From Guyparkeria sp. SCN-R1 (GTDB taxonomy: Bacteria; Pseudomonadota; Gammaproteobacteria; Halothiobacillales; Halothiobacillaceae), in contig NZ_QZMT01000005.1 of the NCBI RefSeq assembly GCF_003932495.1, positions 62,001 through 126,000 of the forward strand: a stretch of 64,000 nucleotides of DNA. The letters are read 5' to 3'. This document shows, one piece after another, positions 56,529 through 64,000 of the stretch (its first letter is position 1; each line of letters opens with the position of its first letter). The position numbers and the translations under genes are program-made. Under the pieces are notes generated by a model. The model did no database searches. It was not told the DNA's origin and saw only the letters and a program-made list of their open reading frames with translations.

Positions 56529-56554
56529 GCCTGACCGTTCCGCATGCGGCAGGC
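56529..56554 (+). ncRNA. S6:S18 (rpsF) leader hairpin, candidate
   Basis: GCCTG (56529-56533) pairs with CAGGC (56550-56554); an inner stem CCG/CGG caps it, with ACCGTT bulged on the 5' side. In known rpsF leaders the S6-S18 complex binds a bulged CCG in such a hairpin and represses its own operon. The position between promoter and rpsF start fits. I could not compare with the family covariance model. Confidence 0.6.
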
Positions 56555-56582
56555 TGCCTTCAATCCACAGGAGTTTTGATCC

Positions 56583-56993
56583 ATGCGTCATTACGAAATC
56601 GTCTTCATGGTCCATCCGGACCAGAGCGACCAGGTCCCGGCCATGATCGAGCGCTACCGCGGCATCATCGAAGCTGCGCAGGGCACGGTCCATCGCCTTG
56701 AGGACTGGGGTCGCCGTCAACTGGCCTACCCGATCAAGAAACTGGTCAAGGCGCACTACGTCATGCTGAACGTCGAGACCGACCAGGAAGCCCTGGCCGA
56801 GCTCGAGGAAGCGTTCAAGTTCAACGACGCCGTTCTGCGCCACATGACCATCCGTTGCGACGAGGCCTACACCGAAGCCTCCCCGATGATGCAGGAGCGC
56901 GAGGCCGAGCGCCGTCCGCGCCGTCGTGACGATGACAACAAGCGCGAAGAGCGTCGTGACGACGACAAGAAGTCCGACGACTCCAGCGAATAA
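56583..56993 (+). CDS. rpsF: 30S ribosomal protein S6
   Basis: Ribosomal protein of the small-subunit platform, partner of S18. [18 protein letters not shown] and [30 protein letters not shown] are diagnostic. At 136 aa it has an acidic/basic low-complexity tail of about 30 residues (repeated Asp, Arg, Lys), comparable to the long-tailed proteobacterial form. AGGAG precedes the ATG. First of the rpsF-rpsR-rplI operon. Confidence 0.97.
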   Translation: MRHYEIVFMVHPDQSDQVPAMIERYRGIIEAAQGTVHRLEDWGRRQLAYPIKKLVKAHYVMLNVETDQEALAELEEAFKFNDAVLRHMTIRCDEAYTEASPMMQEREAERRPRRRDDDNKREERRDDDKKSDDSSE

Positions 56994-57012
56994 GTTTCAA
57001 GAGGTTTGATCC

Positions 57013-57237
57013 ATGGCCCGTTTTTTCCGTCGCAAGCGTTTTTGCCGTTTCACCGCCGAGGGCGTGAAGCACATCGACTACAAGGACATTGACACCCTGC
57101 GTCAGTACGTCACCGAAACCGGCAAGATCGTGCCGAGCCGTGTGACCGGTACCAACGCCCGTTATCAGCGTCAGCTGCAGACCGCCATCAAGCGTGCGCG
57201 CTTCCTGGCCCTGCTGTCGTACACCGACCGTCACTGA
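57013..57237 (+). CDS. rpsR: 30S ribosomal protein S18
   Basis: 74-residue basic protein that binds 16S rRNA together with S6. [27 protein letters not shown] and [27 protein letters not shown]-type C-terminus are nearly identical to known S18. It lies 19 bases after rpsF with AAGAGG upstream of its start. Confidence 0.97.
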   Translation: MARFFRRKRFCRFTAEGVKHIDYKDIDTLRQYVTETGKIVPSRVTGTNARYQRQLQTAIKRARFLALLSYTDRH

Positions 57238-57272
57238 TCGCGTCCGTCCCGAGCGTCTAGGAGTCAATATCC

Positions 57273-57728
57273 ATGCAAGTAATTCTGTTGAGTAAGGTCG
57301 AGAACCTCGGCTCGCTGGGCGACGTGGTCCGCGTCCGCCCGGGTTACGCCCGTAATTTCCTGATCCCGTACGGCAAGGCCAAGCCGGCCACCAAGGCCAA
57401 CATGGAAGAGTTCGAAGCGCGCCGCGCCGAGCTCGAGAAGAAGGCCGCCGATGAGCTGGCTGCGGCCCAGGCCCGTGCCGCCAAGATTGGTGAAGAAGCC
57501 AGCGTCACCATCCCGGTCAAGGCCGGCGCTGAGGGCAAGCTGTTCGGCTCGGTTGGTACCGATGAAATCGCTGACGCGGTCAACGAAGCATTCGGTGTCG
57601 AGATGGAGAAGCGTGAAGTGCGGATGCCGGAAGGTGCCCTGCGCGCGCTGGGTGAGTTCCCGATTCAGCTCCACCTGCACTCGGAAGTCGACGTCGAAAT
57701 CAACGTCGTGGTCGTTCCGGAGCAGTAA
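57273..57728 (+). CDS. rplI: 50S ribosomal protein L9
   Basis: Large-subunit protein with an N-terminal globular domain ([30 protein letters not shown]), a long connecting helix with alternating Lys/Glu/Ala, and a C-terminal domain ([30 protein letters not shown]). Length 151 aa matches the family. Last gene before the terminator at 57789. Confidence 0.97.
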   Translation: MQVILLSKVENLGSLGDVVRVRPGYARNFLIPYGKAKPATKANMEEFEARRAELEKKAADELAAAQARAAKIGEEASVTIPVKAGAEGKLFGSVGTDEIADAVNEAFGVEMEKREVRMPEGALRALGEFPIQLHLHSEVDVEINVVVVPEQ

Positions 57729-57788
57729 TCCGGTCGATCGGTCCTCACGGTCGCCTGGCGCCCGTGAGAGCGCCGCCGACAGTACGGC

Positions 57789-57822
57789 AAGGCCCGCCCT
57801 CATTGAGGCGCGGGCCTTTCTT
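57789..57822 (+). terminator. intrinsic terminator of the rpsF-rpsR-rplI operon
   Basis: AAGGCCCGC (57789-57797) is the exact complement of GCGGGCCTT (57810-57818), followed by TCTTTT. The 12-base loop is itself partly pairable. It lies 60 bases past rplI. The rest of the 276-base gap to dnaB (57729-58004) shows no gene; dnaB must have its own promoter in it, which I could not pinpoint. Confidence 0.88.
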
Positions 57823-58004
57823 TTGCCCACAGCAAAGAGAAAATGTGCCGCTTTGGGATCAGGGAACCGGCCTCGATCCGCGTGGTCAACGTCGGACGCA
57901 GGGCGTATCATCGACCCTTCCATCGGGGGAGTCCCAACCGGCCGCCATGACGACCGTGGTCGGATGTCCCCTTGCGCCGTCACACCCTCTGGTACACGAG
58001 ATAC

Positions 58005-59429
58005 ATGTCACTCCCGGACTACGATTCCGACAAGCCCAAACCCCGTCGCAGCGCGAATTCCACGGTGGGCTCACCGTTGGCCTTGCGGGTGCCACCGCAT
58101 TCCCAGGAGGCCGAGCAGGCCGTGCTCGGTGGGCTGATGCTCGATCCGCTCGCCTTCGAGCAGGTGGGTGACAAGCTCGCAGCCCCGGATTTCTATTTCC
58201 ACGACCATCGGTTGATATTCCAGGTGATCGGAGAGTTGGCCGAACGCAGCCAACCCTTCGACGCGATGGTGGTTTCCGAGCGCCTCAAGACGCTGGAAAA
58301 ACTTGAGGACATCGGCGGGAACGATTACCTGGCGGCCCTGGTCGATTCGGTTCCCAGTGCAGCCAATATTGCCGCCTATGCCGAGATCATCCGTGAGCAC
58401 TCGCTACTGCGCCAGTTGATCGAGGTCGGTACCGAGATCTCCCGCAAGAGTTACCAGACCGAAGGGCAGACCGCTTACGACGTGCTGGAACTGGCGGAAA
58501 AGCAGATCTTTGCCATTGCCGACGAAGGGTCGCGGACCCGGCGCGGCTTTCAGAGCATCACGGATCTGTTGACCGTGGCCATGGACCGCATCGCCGAGCT
58601 TTACGAAAACAAGGGCGAGGTGACTGGGCTTAGTACCGGTTTCAGCGACCTCGACGACATGACCACCGGGTTGGGCAAGGGGGATCTGGTGATCGTCGCC
58701 GGGCGCCCCTCGATGGGAAAAACAACCTTCTCGATGAACATCGCCGAGAACGTGGCCTTGTACAGCAAGAAGGCCGTTGCCGTCTTCTCCATGGAAATGC
58801 CGGGCGACCAGCTTGCCGTGCGGATGCTGTCGTCGCTGGGCCGGATCGATCAGACCAAGGTGCGTACCGGTCGTCTGGAAGACAGTGACTGGCATCGGAT
58901 TTCCGGGGCGGTGGGCCAGCTGAGCCAGACCAAGATCTTCATCGACGACACCCCGGCGCTTTCGCCCTCCGATCTGCGGTCACGCGCCCGGCGCCTTGCG
59001 CGGGAAGAGGATCTTGGCCTGATCGTGGTCGACTACCTCCAGTTGATGCAGGTGCCGGGCTCCAAGGAAAACCGGACCACCGAGATCTCGGAGATCTCGC
59101 GCTCGCTCAAGGCGGTGGCCAAGGAACTGAATGTGCCCGTCATCGCGCTCTCGCAGCTAAACCGCTCGCTTGAACAACGACCCAACAAGCGCCCGGTGAT
59201 GTCGGATTTGCGTGAATCGGGCGCGATCGAGCAGGACGCCGACATCATCATGTTCATCTACCGGGAAGAGGTCTACGAGCCGGATACCGAGAAGAAGGGC
59301 ATGGCCGAGATCATCATCGGCAAGCAACGTAACGGCCCGGTGGGCACGGTGCCGATGACCTTCCGCGGTCAGAATACCCGGTTCGAGGACTTCATCAGCC
59401 CCGAGAGCGTTCCGGAAGCCTACCGGTGA
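58005..59429 (+). CDS. dnaB: replicative DNA helicase DnaB
   Basis: Hexameric replication-fork helicase. The N-terminal DnaB domain has PPHSQEAEQAVLGGLMLDPLAFEQV. The RecA-like domain has Walker A GRPSMGKTTF, Walker B LGLIVVDYLQLM and the C-terminal SDLRESGAIEQDADIIMFIYR. From the ATG at 58005 it is 474 aa. No intein interrupts the P-loop region, a common insertion point. It follows rplI and overlaps alr by one base. Confidence 0.96.
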   Translation: MSLPDYDSDKPKPRRSANSTVGSPLALRVPPHSQEAEQAVLGGLMLDPLAFEQVGDKLAAPDFYFHDHRLIFQVIGELAERSQPFDAMVVSERLKTLEKLEDIGGNDYLAALVDSVPSAANIAAYAEIIREHSLLRQLIEVGTEISRKSYQTEGQTAYDVLELAEKQIFAIADEGSRTRRGFQSITDLLTVAMDRIAELYENKGEVTGLSTGFSDLDDMTTGLGKGDLVIVAGRPSMGKTTFSMNIAENVALYSKKAVAVFSMEMPGDQLAVRMLSSLGRIDQTKVRTGRLEDSDWHRISGAVGQLSQTKIFIDDTPALSPSDLRSRARRLAREEDLGLIVVDYLQLMQVPGSKENRTTEISEISRSLKAVAKELNVPVIALSQLNRSLEQRPNKRPVMSDLRESGAIEQDADIIMFIYREEVYEPDTEKKGMAEIIIGKQRNGPVGTVPMTFRGQNTRFEDFISPESVPEAYR

Positions 59430-60523
59430 TGCGGCGCGCGCGATTGCTGATCGATACCCGGGCGATGCGACACAACCTCAATGTGGCCCGGGAAGCCGCC
59501 GGCACGCGGTCGATCTTCGCCGCGGTCAAGGCCGACGGTTACGGCCACGGGCTTCTCACGGCCGCGCGGGCGTTCTCTAAGGCCGAGACCGACGGGCTGG
59601 CCGTGGCGACGCCGGGGGAGGGCATTGCGCTGCGGGAAGCGGGGCTGTCCGAACGGATTTTGGTCCTTCAGGGCGCGCTGACCACTGAGGAACTGGAAGC
59701 GGCGGCAGCCCGTTCGCTTGATTTGGTTTTTCACGAGATAGCGCAACTCGATCTCTTGGAAAGCCACGCCCCGTCTTTGCCGGCCGGACGCATTCGAGCG
59801 TGGATCAAGGTGGACACCGGGATGCATCGTGAGGGGTTGATGCCCGAGCAGGTGCAACCGGCCCGCGATCGGTTGTCGGTCAGTCCGGCGGTCGGGGGAA
59901 CGATCGGCCTGATGACTCATTTCGCTCGGGCCGACGAGCCGAATGGTTCGGCCACCGACGAGCAAATCGAGACGTTTCGTGCCCTTGCCCGAGACTGGTC
60001 GGGTGAGACGAGCCTGTGCAATTCCGCAGCACTGCTGGGTGCGAGCACGGCGGGTGGCGACTGGGTGCGCCCGGGCATCATGCTTTATGGCGGCAACCCG
60101 TTCATTTTCGGCGAGGCGGCCCAGTATCGTCTGCAGGCCGCCATGACCCTCAAGACGGTTCTGGTGGCCGTGCGCCAGGTCCCGCGCGGCGAGCCCGTTG
60201 GCTATGGGGGGCGTTTTGTGGCCCCGGAGACGATGCCGGTGGGACTGGCGTCGGTCGGGTATGGAGATGGCTATCCGCGGCATGCACCGTATGGCACGCC
60301 GATCCTGGTCAATGGCCAGCGCAGCCAGGTGATCGGACGGGTCTCGATGGACCTGGTCACGGTGGATCTGCGTGGTATCGAGGCGCAGGTGGGTGACGAG
60401 GTGGAGTGCTGGGGAAGCGGATTGCCGATCGACCAGGTGGCGCAGGCCGCCGGCACCATCAGCTACGAGTTGATGTGCCAGGTCAGCGGACAGTTGCGAT
60501 CCGAGGCAACGATTCTGGACTAG
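59429..60523 (+). CDS. alr: alanine racemase
   Basis: PLP enzyme interconverting L- and D-alanine for peptidoglycan. The PLP lysine is Lys34 in FAAVKADGYGHG, and the substrate-side region RPGIMLYGGNPF and GYGDGYPRHAPYG with the catalytic tyrosine neighbourhood are intact. Length 364 aa. The ATG at 59429 shares its A with the dnaB TGA; a GTG at 59426 is an alternative. The order dnaB-alr is conserved in gammaproteobacteria. Confidence 0.94.
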   Translation: MRRARLLIDTRAMRHNLNVAREAAGTRSIFAAVKADGYGHGLLTAARAFSKAETDGLAVATPGEGIALREAGLSERILVLQGALTTEELEAAAARSLDLVFHEIAQLDLLESHAPSLPAGRIRAWIKVDTGMHREGLMPEQVQPARDRLSVSPAVGGTIGLMTHFARADEPNGSATDEQIETFRALARDWSGETSLCNSAALLGASTAGGDWVRPGIMLYGGNPFIFGEAAQYRLQAAMTLKTVLVAVRQVPRGEPVGYGGRFVAPETMPVGLASVGYGDGYPRHAPYGTPILVNGQRSQVIGRVSMDLVTVDLRGIEAQVGDEVECWGSGLPIDQVAQAAGTISYELMCQVSGQLRSEATILD

Positions 60524-60606
60524 TTATCGCCGGCTGGGTCGGCCGCGCGTACGCGGCCGCGGCGGGGAAGACGGATGGGGCCGGTTGGCCATTCCCTTTC
60601 CCGGCT

Positions 60607-61158
60607 TCAGCCCTGGCCCTGTTCACGTTGGGTCAGTGCAACCAGGGTGCGTTCGACCAATCCCGCCTGGGCGTTCTCGTGGCTCTCGATGAGTGCGTCA
60701 AGCCGTCGTTCGCCTTCCACGATGGCAACGAAGGCATGCGCCGTCGAGCCCTGAATGCCGGCCGCCCGAGCCGCTTCGCGCATCTCGTTCAAGGCCGCCA
60801 GGGCGTCGCGCTCCCCCCAGGTGGCGGCGAGGATCAGGGCGGCAATCTGTTCGGCGGCTTCGACTTCGGCCTGTTCAGCGACGCGGTGCAACCACCGGGG
60901 CTCATCCGTGGCCCGGTCGATCGCGGCCAGGATCATGCGGTCTTCGTCATCGAGCGTTGACTCGTCGACCGTGCGTCCGGCCAGGCGTCTCTTGAGCGCC
61001 TCGGCCAAAGCGTTCCATCCATCCTCTCGGTACTGATCGATTGCCAGCATCGCGGCTGTGCCCGCCGTCGGCGTGGCCTCGGGCAGGGTTAGTGCGCTGC
61101 TCACGGCCTCGATCAACTCGAGGTGTGCGGCGGCGACCTGACTGGAAACGTCTGTCAT
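60607..61158 (-). CDS. hypothetical helical protein
   Basis: I do not recognise this 183-residue protein. It begins MTDVSSQVAAAHLELIEAVS (60607-61158 chosen because upstream codons in the same frame to 61578 overlap the divergent reductase). It is almost entirely predicted helix, rich in Ala, Glu and Arg, with no signal peptide or membrane segment. ATWGERDALAALNEMREAARAAG and TAHAFVAIVEGERRLDALIE suggest a helical repeat or coiled-coil bundle. It converges with alr and is divergent from the aldo/keto reductase. Codon usage looks native. Confidence 0.65.
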   Translation of the reverse strand: MTDVSSQVAAAHLELIEAVSSALTLPEATPTAGTAAMLAIDQYREDGWNALAEALKRRLAGRTVDESTLDDEDRMILAAIDRATDEPRWLHRVAEQAEVEAAEQIAALILAATWGERDALAALNEMREAARAAGIQGSTAHAFVAIVEGERRLDALIESHENAQAGLVERTLVALTQREQGQG

Positions 61159-61291
61159 CTCGGCTACTCTACTGGGCTGTATTCGTGTGGCTGCATTGGC
61201 TGGGCCCAATGAGCCGGGCTTGAAGACATGTCTTGCAACACGCGACCGCTCACCCGGAGCGGCATCACAGACTAAAGCGCTTGGAGTAACG

Positions 61292-62332
61292 ATGGAATAC
61301 CGACGACTGGGCAACAGTGGCCTCAAGGTGAGCGAGATCTGCCTCGGCACCATGACCTTTGGCGAGCAGAACACGGAGGCCGAGGCACACGAACAACTCG
61401 ACCACGCGGTCGCCTCCGGGATCAACTTCATCGACACCGCCGAAATGTACCCGGTGCCTCCGCGTGCGGAGACACAGGGGCGGACGGAAGCGTACGTCGG
61501 TTCGTGGCTGCGCAAGCAGCGGCGTGACGAACTGATCATCGCCACCAAGATTACCGGGGCAGGGCGTGCAAGTCTCAATCATGTCCGCGGCGGCCCGCGC
61601 GTGACGCGAGAGCAGGTTGGGCAGGCCATCGATGACAGTCTGCAACGATTGCAGACCGACTACGTCGATCTCTACCAGATTCATTGGCCGGATCGGTACG
61701 TCCCCAAGTTTGGCCAGGTCTATTACGATCCCGACGAACGTTGGGAGAGCGAATCGATCGATGCCCAGTTGCGGGCGCTCGGCGAGCAGGTCGAGGCCGG
61801 CAAGGTCCGTTACCTGGGATTGTCGAACGAGACGCCCTATGGCGTGATGGCCTTCGTCGAGGCCGCACGCCGGCATGGCTTGCCGGTCGTCACCTCGGTA
61901 CAGAATGCCTACCACCTGATGAACCGGACGTTCGAAACCGGTGGCCTGGCCGAGGTCTGCAACGAACTCGATGTGGCGCTGTTGCCCTACAGTCCGCTGG
62001 CCTTCGGTCACCTGACAGGCAAGTACCTGGACGATCCCTCTTCCCCGGGGCGAATCACGCGATTCCCGGATTTCGGCCAGCGTTACGAAAAGCCCAATGC
62101 CGCCGCTGCCACGCGCACCTACGTCGATCTGGCTCGGGAACACGGTCTGTCTCCGGCGCAGATGGCGATCGCCTTCACCCTGCGGCGCCCCGAGGTGGCT
62201 GCCACCATTATCGGTGCCACCACGCTGCGCCAGCTGGAGGAAAACATCGCCGCGGCGGATGTGTCACTCTCGTCGGAACTGCTCGACGCGATCGATGCGA
62301 TCGACGCCCGCTACCCGAACCCCACGGTCTGA
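61292..62332 (+). CDS. aldo/keto reductase (Tas-like)
   Basis: NADP-dependent TIM-barrel oxidoreductase. YRRLGNSGLKVSEICLGTMTFGEQN is the family entry. The catalytic set is DTAEMYP (Asp and Tyr) and the His in LYQIHWPDRYVPKFGQ. The cofactor end has VAATIIGATTLRQLEENI. It resembles E. coli Tas (346 aa) in length and in the long loop after strand 4. The ATG at 61292 has TTGGAG upstream. It is 12 bases from the dehydrogenase gene and probably co-transcribed. Confidence 0.88.
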   Translation: MEYRRLGNSGLKVSEICLGTMTFGEQNTEAEAHEQLDHAVASGINFIDTAEMYPVPPRAETQGRTEAYVGSWLRKQRRDELIIATKITGAGRASLNHVRGGPRVTREQVGQAIDDSLQRLQTDYVDLYQIHWPDRYVPKFGQVYYDPDERWESESIDAQLRALGEQVEAGKVRYLGLSNETPYGVMAFVEAARRHGLPVVTSVQNAYHLMNRTFETGGLAEVCNELDVALLPYSPLAFGHLTGKYLDDPSSPGRITRFPDFGQRYEKPNAAAATRTYVDLAREHGLSPAQMAIAFTLRRPEVAATIIGATTLRQLEENIAAADVSLSSELLDAIDAIDARYPNPTV

Positions 62333-62344
62333 AGGGAGACGACC

Positions 62345-63808
62345 ATGAGCGACGATCTGATTGCATCGCTTGCCGGTGATCCGTTGTTCCGCGAGGCATG
62401 CTTTATCGACGGGCAATGGATTGCACCCGAGAATACGGAACGACAGGCGGTTACCAACCCTGCCAACGGGGCGCAGATTGGCACGGTCCCCCGGCTGGGA
62501 GGCGAGCACACCCGGCAGGCGGTCGAGGCGGCCAACCGGGCCTGGCCGGCCTGGCGGGAGCAGACCGCCGAGGCGCGTGGCGCGATTCTGTACCGCTGGT
62601 ACGAGCTGATGCTGGAGCATGAACAGGCGCTGGCGCGGATCATGACGATCGAGCAGGGCAAGCCGTTGGCCGAGTCGGCCGGCGAGATCCGCTACGCGGC
62701 CTCGTTTCTCAAGTGGTTCGCAGAGGAGGCCCGGCGTGCGTATGGGCGAACCATTCCGCCCGCCAAGGCGGGGCAACAGATCGTGGTGATGCGACAGCCG
62801 ATCGGCGTCTGTGCGGCGATCACGCCATGGAATTTTCCTTCCTCGATGATCACCCGCAAGGCCGCCGCGGCTCTCGCGGCCGGTTGTCCGATCATAGTCA
62901 AGCCGGCCAGCGCCACGCCGTTTTCCGCCCTGGCGTTGGCAGTGCTCTCGGAACAGGCGGGGGTGCCGGCCGGGGTGTTCAACGTGCTGACCGGTTCGGC
63001 CAGCGAGATTGCCACCGAAATGACGGCCAACCCGATCGTGCGCAAGATTTCGTTCACCGGTTCCACCGAGGTCGGCAGCGCCCTGATGCGCCAGGCGGCC
63101 GGGAACGTGCAGAAGATTTCCCTGGAACTGGGGGGCAATGCACCGTTGCTCGTCTTCGACGATGCCGACCTCGACGCCGCCGTGGATGGCGCGATTGCCG
63201 CCAAATTCCGGAACACCGGCCAGACCTGTGTCTGCGTCAACCGTTTCTACGTCCAGGACGGGGTATACGACGCGTTCGTTGGCCGGCTCAAGGACCGCAT
63301 CGAGGGGCTGCAGTTGGGTGACGGCATGAATCCCGATTCCGACGTGACCCCGCTGATCGACAAGGCAGCCGCCGACAAGGTGCTGGCGCAGGTCGAGGAT
63401 GCGACGGCGCAGGGTGCCACGCTGGTTAGCGGCGGCCGGCGTGATCCCCGCGGCGAGAATTACGTGTTACCGACCCTGCTGACGGAAATCCGCCAGTCGA
63501 TGCTGGTCATGCGGGAGGAAACCTTCGGCCCACTGGTTGCCGTGTCACGCTTCACAGACGAGTCGGAGGCGATCGAGATGGCGAACGATACGCCTTTCGG
63601 CCTGGCAGCCTATTTCTACAGCGAGAACGTGCATCGGGTCTGGCGGGTAGCCGAGTCGATCGAGGCAGGCATGATCGGGATCAACACGGGGCTGGTGTCT
63701 AACGCCGCCGCGCCCTTCGGCGGGGTCAAGGCGTCGGGCCTGGGTCGCGAGGGCGCCACCGAGGGATTGGACGAGTACCTGGAGACCAAGTACTTGTTGA
63801 TGGGATGA
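62345..63808 (+). CDS. gabD: NAD(P)-dependent succinate-semialdehyde dehydrogenase
   Basis: Aldehyde dehydrogenase, 487 aa. The catalytic Cys295 in NTGQTCVCVNR and the general base Glu261 in LELGGNAPLLVFDD are present. Substrate and family features MRQPIGVCAAITPWNFPSSMITRK, FTGSTEVGSALM and KASGLGREGATEGLDEYLETKYLLMG match the GabD subgroup. It would oxidise succinate semialdehyde to succinate. No gabT or gabP is adjacent, so the physiological aldehyde may differ. It follows the aldo/keto reductase by 12 bases. Confidence 0.88.
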   Translation: MSDDLIASLAGDPLFREACFIDGQWIAPENTERQAVTNPANGAQIGTVPRLGGEHTRQAVEAANRAWPAWREQTAEARGAILYRWYELMLEHEQALARIMTIEQGKPLAESAGEIRYAASFLKWFAEEARRAYGRTIPPAKAGQQIVVMRQPIGVCAAITPWNFPSSMITRKAAAALAAGCPIIVKPASATPFSALALAVLSEQAGVPAGVFNVLTGSASEIATEMTANPIVRKISFTGSTEVGSALMRQAAGNVQKISLELGGNAPLLVFDDADLDAAVDGAIAAKFRNTGQTCVCVNRFYVQDGVYDAFVGRLKDRIEGLQLGDGMNPDSDVTPLIDKAAADKVLAQVEDATAQGATLVSGGRRDPRGENYVLPTLLTEIRQSMLVMREETFGPLVAVSRFTDESEAIEMANDTPFGLAAYFYSENVHRVWRVAESIEAGMIGINTGLVSNAAAPFGGVKASGLGREGATEGLDEYLETKYLLMG

Positions 63809-63883
63809 GGCCGTTGAGGCCGGTGCGCGATCGCATCGGCAGCGAGACAGGCCGGCCGCGTTCGGATCAAATGGCGGGCTGGC

Positions 63884-64000
63884 TCAGGCCACCGCATTGA
63901 GGTTTGAGCCGGGCACTGCTTGCTCGGCGGTGCGGCGATAGGCGGTGGCCGCGTCGCTGGACTCGCTGGTTGCGGATGAGCGGTCCTCGTTGCCTTCGGC
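63884..64000 (-). CDS. 3' end of a gene continuing beyond the window (partial)
   Basis: A minus-strand frame is open from the window end to a stop at 63884-63886. The visible 38 residues are acidic and Ser/Ala/Thr-rich, and end TAYRRTAEQAVPGSNLNAVA. It converges with the dehydrogenase gene after a 75-base gap, in the expected place for a gene end. Too little is visible to name it. Confidence 0.45.
   Translation of the reverse strand, partial: AEGNEDRSSATSESSDAATAYRRTAEQAVPGSNLNAVA

Noticed and set aside
60543-60570. GGCCGCG/CGCGGCC hairpin after alr
   Set aside because: A 7-bp stem without a T run; GC-rich palindromes like this are expected by chance, so it is not called a terminator.

Overview
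The window is a compact, high-GC, gene-dense chromosomal segment of a gammaproteobacterium. Supporting signs are the gene orders trpF-trpB-trpA-accD-folC-dedD-cvpA-purF, rpoE-rseA-rseB-rseC-mucD-lepA-lepB-rnc-era-recO-pdxJ-acpS and rpsF-rpsR-rplI-dnaB-alr. The lineage is an inference: a Chromatiales or Halothiobacillaceae-like organism would fit, but no marker here fixes the genus. There are no phage, transposase, integrase or CRISPR sequences.

Layout. 0-3.7 kb: four-gene MCE lipid transporter (STAS-permease, ATPase, MCE protein, lipoprotein). 3.7-10.7 kb: a bicupin gene and a tripartite RND efflux operon on the minus strand (outer-membrane channel, adaptor, pump). 11-20.7 kb: truA, then the trpFBA-accD-folC-SPOR-cvpA-purF block and an L,D-transpeptidase. 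21-23.6 kb: ilvD and a PaiB-like flavoprotein. 23.6-41.2 kb: a large aryl-polyene (xanthomonadin-type) pigment cluster in three transcription units. 41.3 kb: tRNA-Ser(UGA). 41.7-44 kb: a Pal-like lipoprotein and nadB. 44.2-55.7 kb: the sigma-E operon and the lepA-to-acpS operon. 56.5-60.5 kb: ribosomal proteins S6, S18 and L9, then dnaB and alr. 60.6-64 kb: an unrecognised helical protein, an aldo/keto reductase, a succinate-semialdehyde dehydrogenase and the tail of another gene.

Pigment cluster logic (inferred from families). A XanB2/FkbO-type chorismatase would make a hydroxybenzoate starter from chorismate. An adenylating ligase would load it on one of two acyl carrier proteins. Two ketosynthases, a ketosynthase-like chain-length partner, a ketoreductase and two hot-dog dehydratases would build the conjugated polyene. 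A flavin-dependent halogenase-like enzyme may halogenate it. PlsC-like and LpxL-like acyltransferases, a GT2 glycosyltransferase, a PAP2 enzyme and a NodB-like deacetylase could attach it to a lipid. An MMPL transporter with a LolA-like protein would carry it to the outer membrane.

The least explained signal is a roughly 260-bp cloverleaf-shaped repeat present twice (20721-20978 and 27849-28116), each time in the same orientation just upstream of a gene (ilvD and the PAP2 gene). A long outer inverted repeat encloses two inner hairpins. The loop-side cores are conserved between copies, while the stem of the first inner hairpin differs in sequence but stays self-complementary in each copy. This is compensatory change, and I cannot assign the element to a named family.
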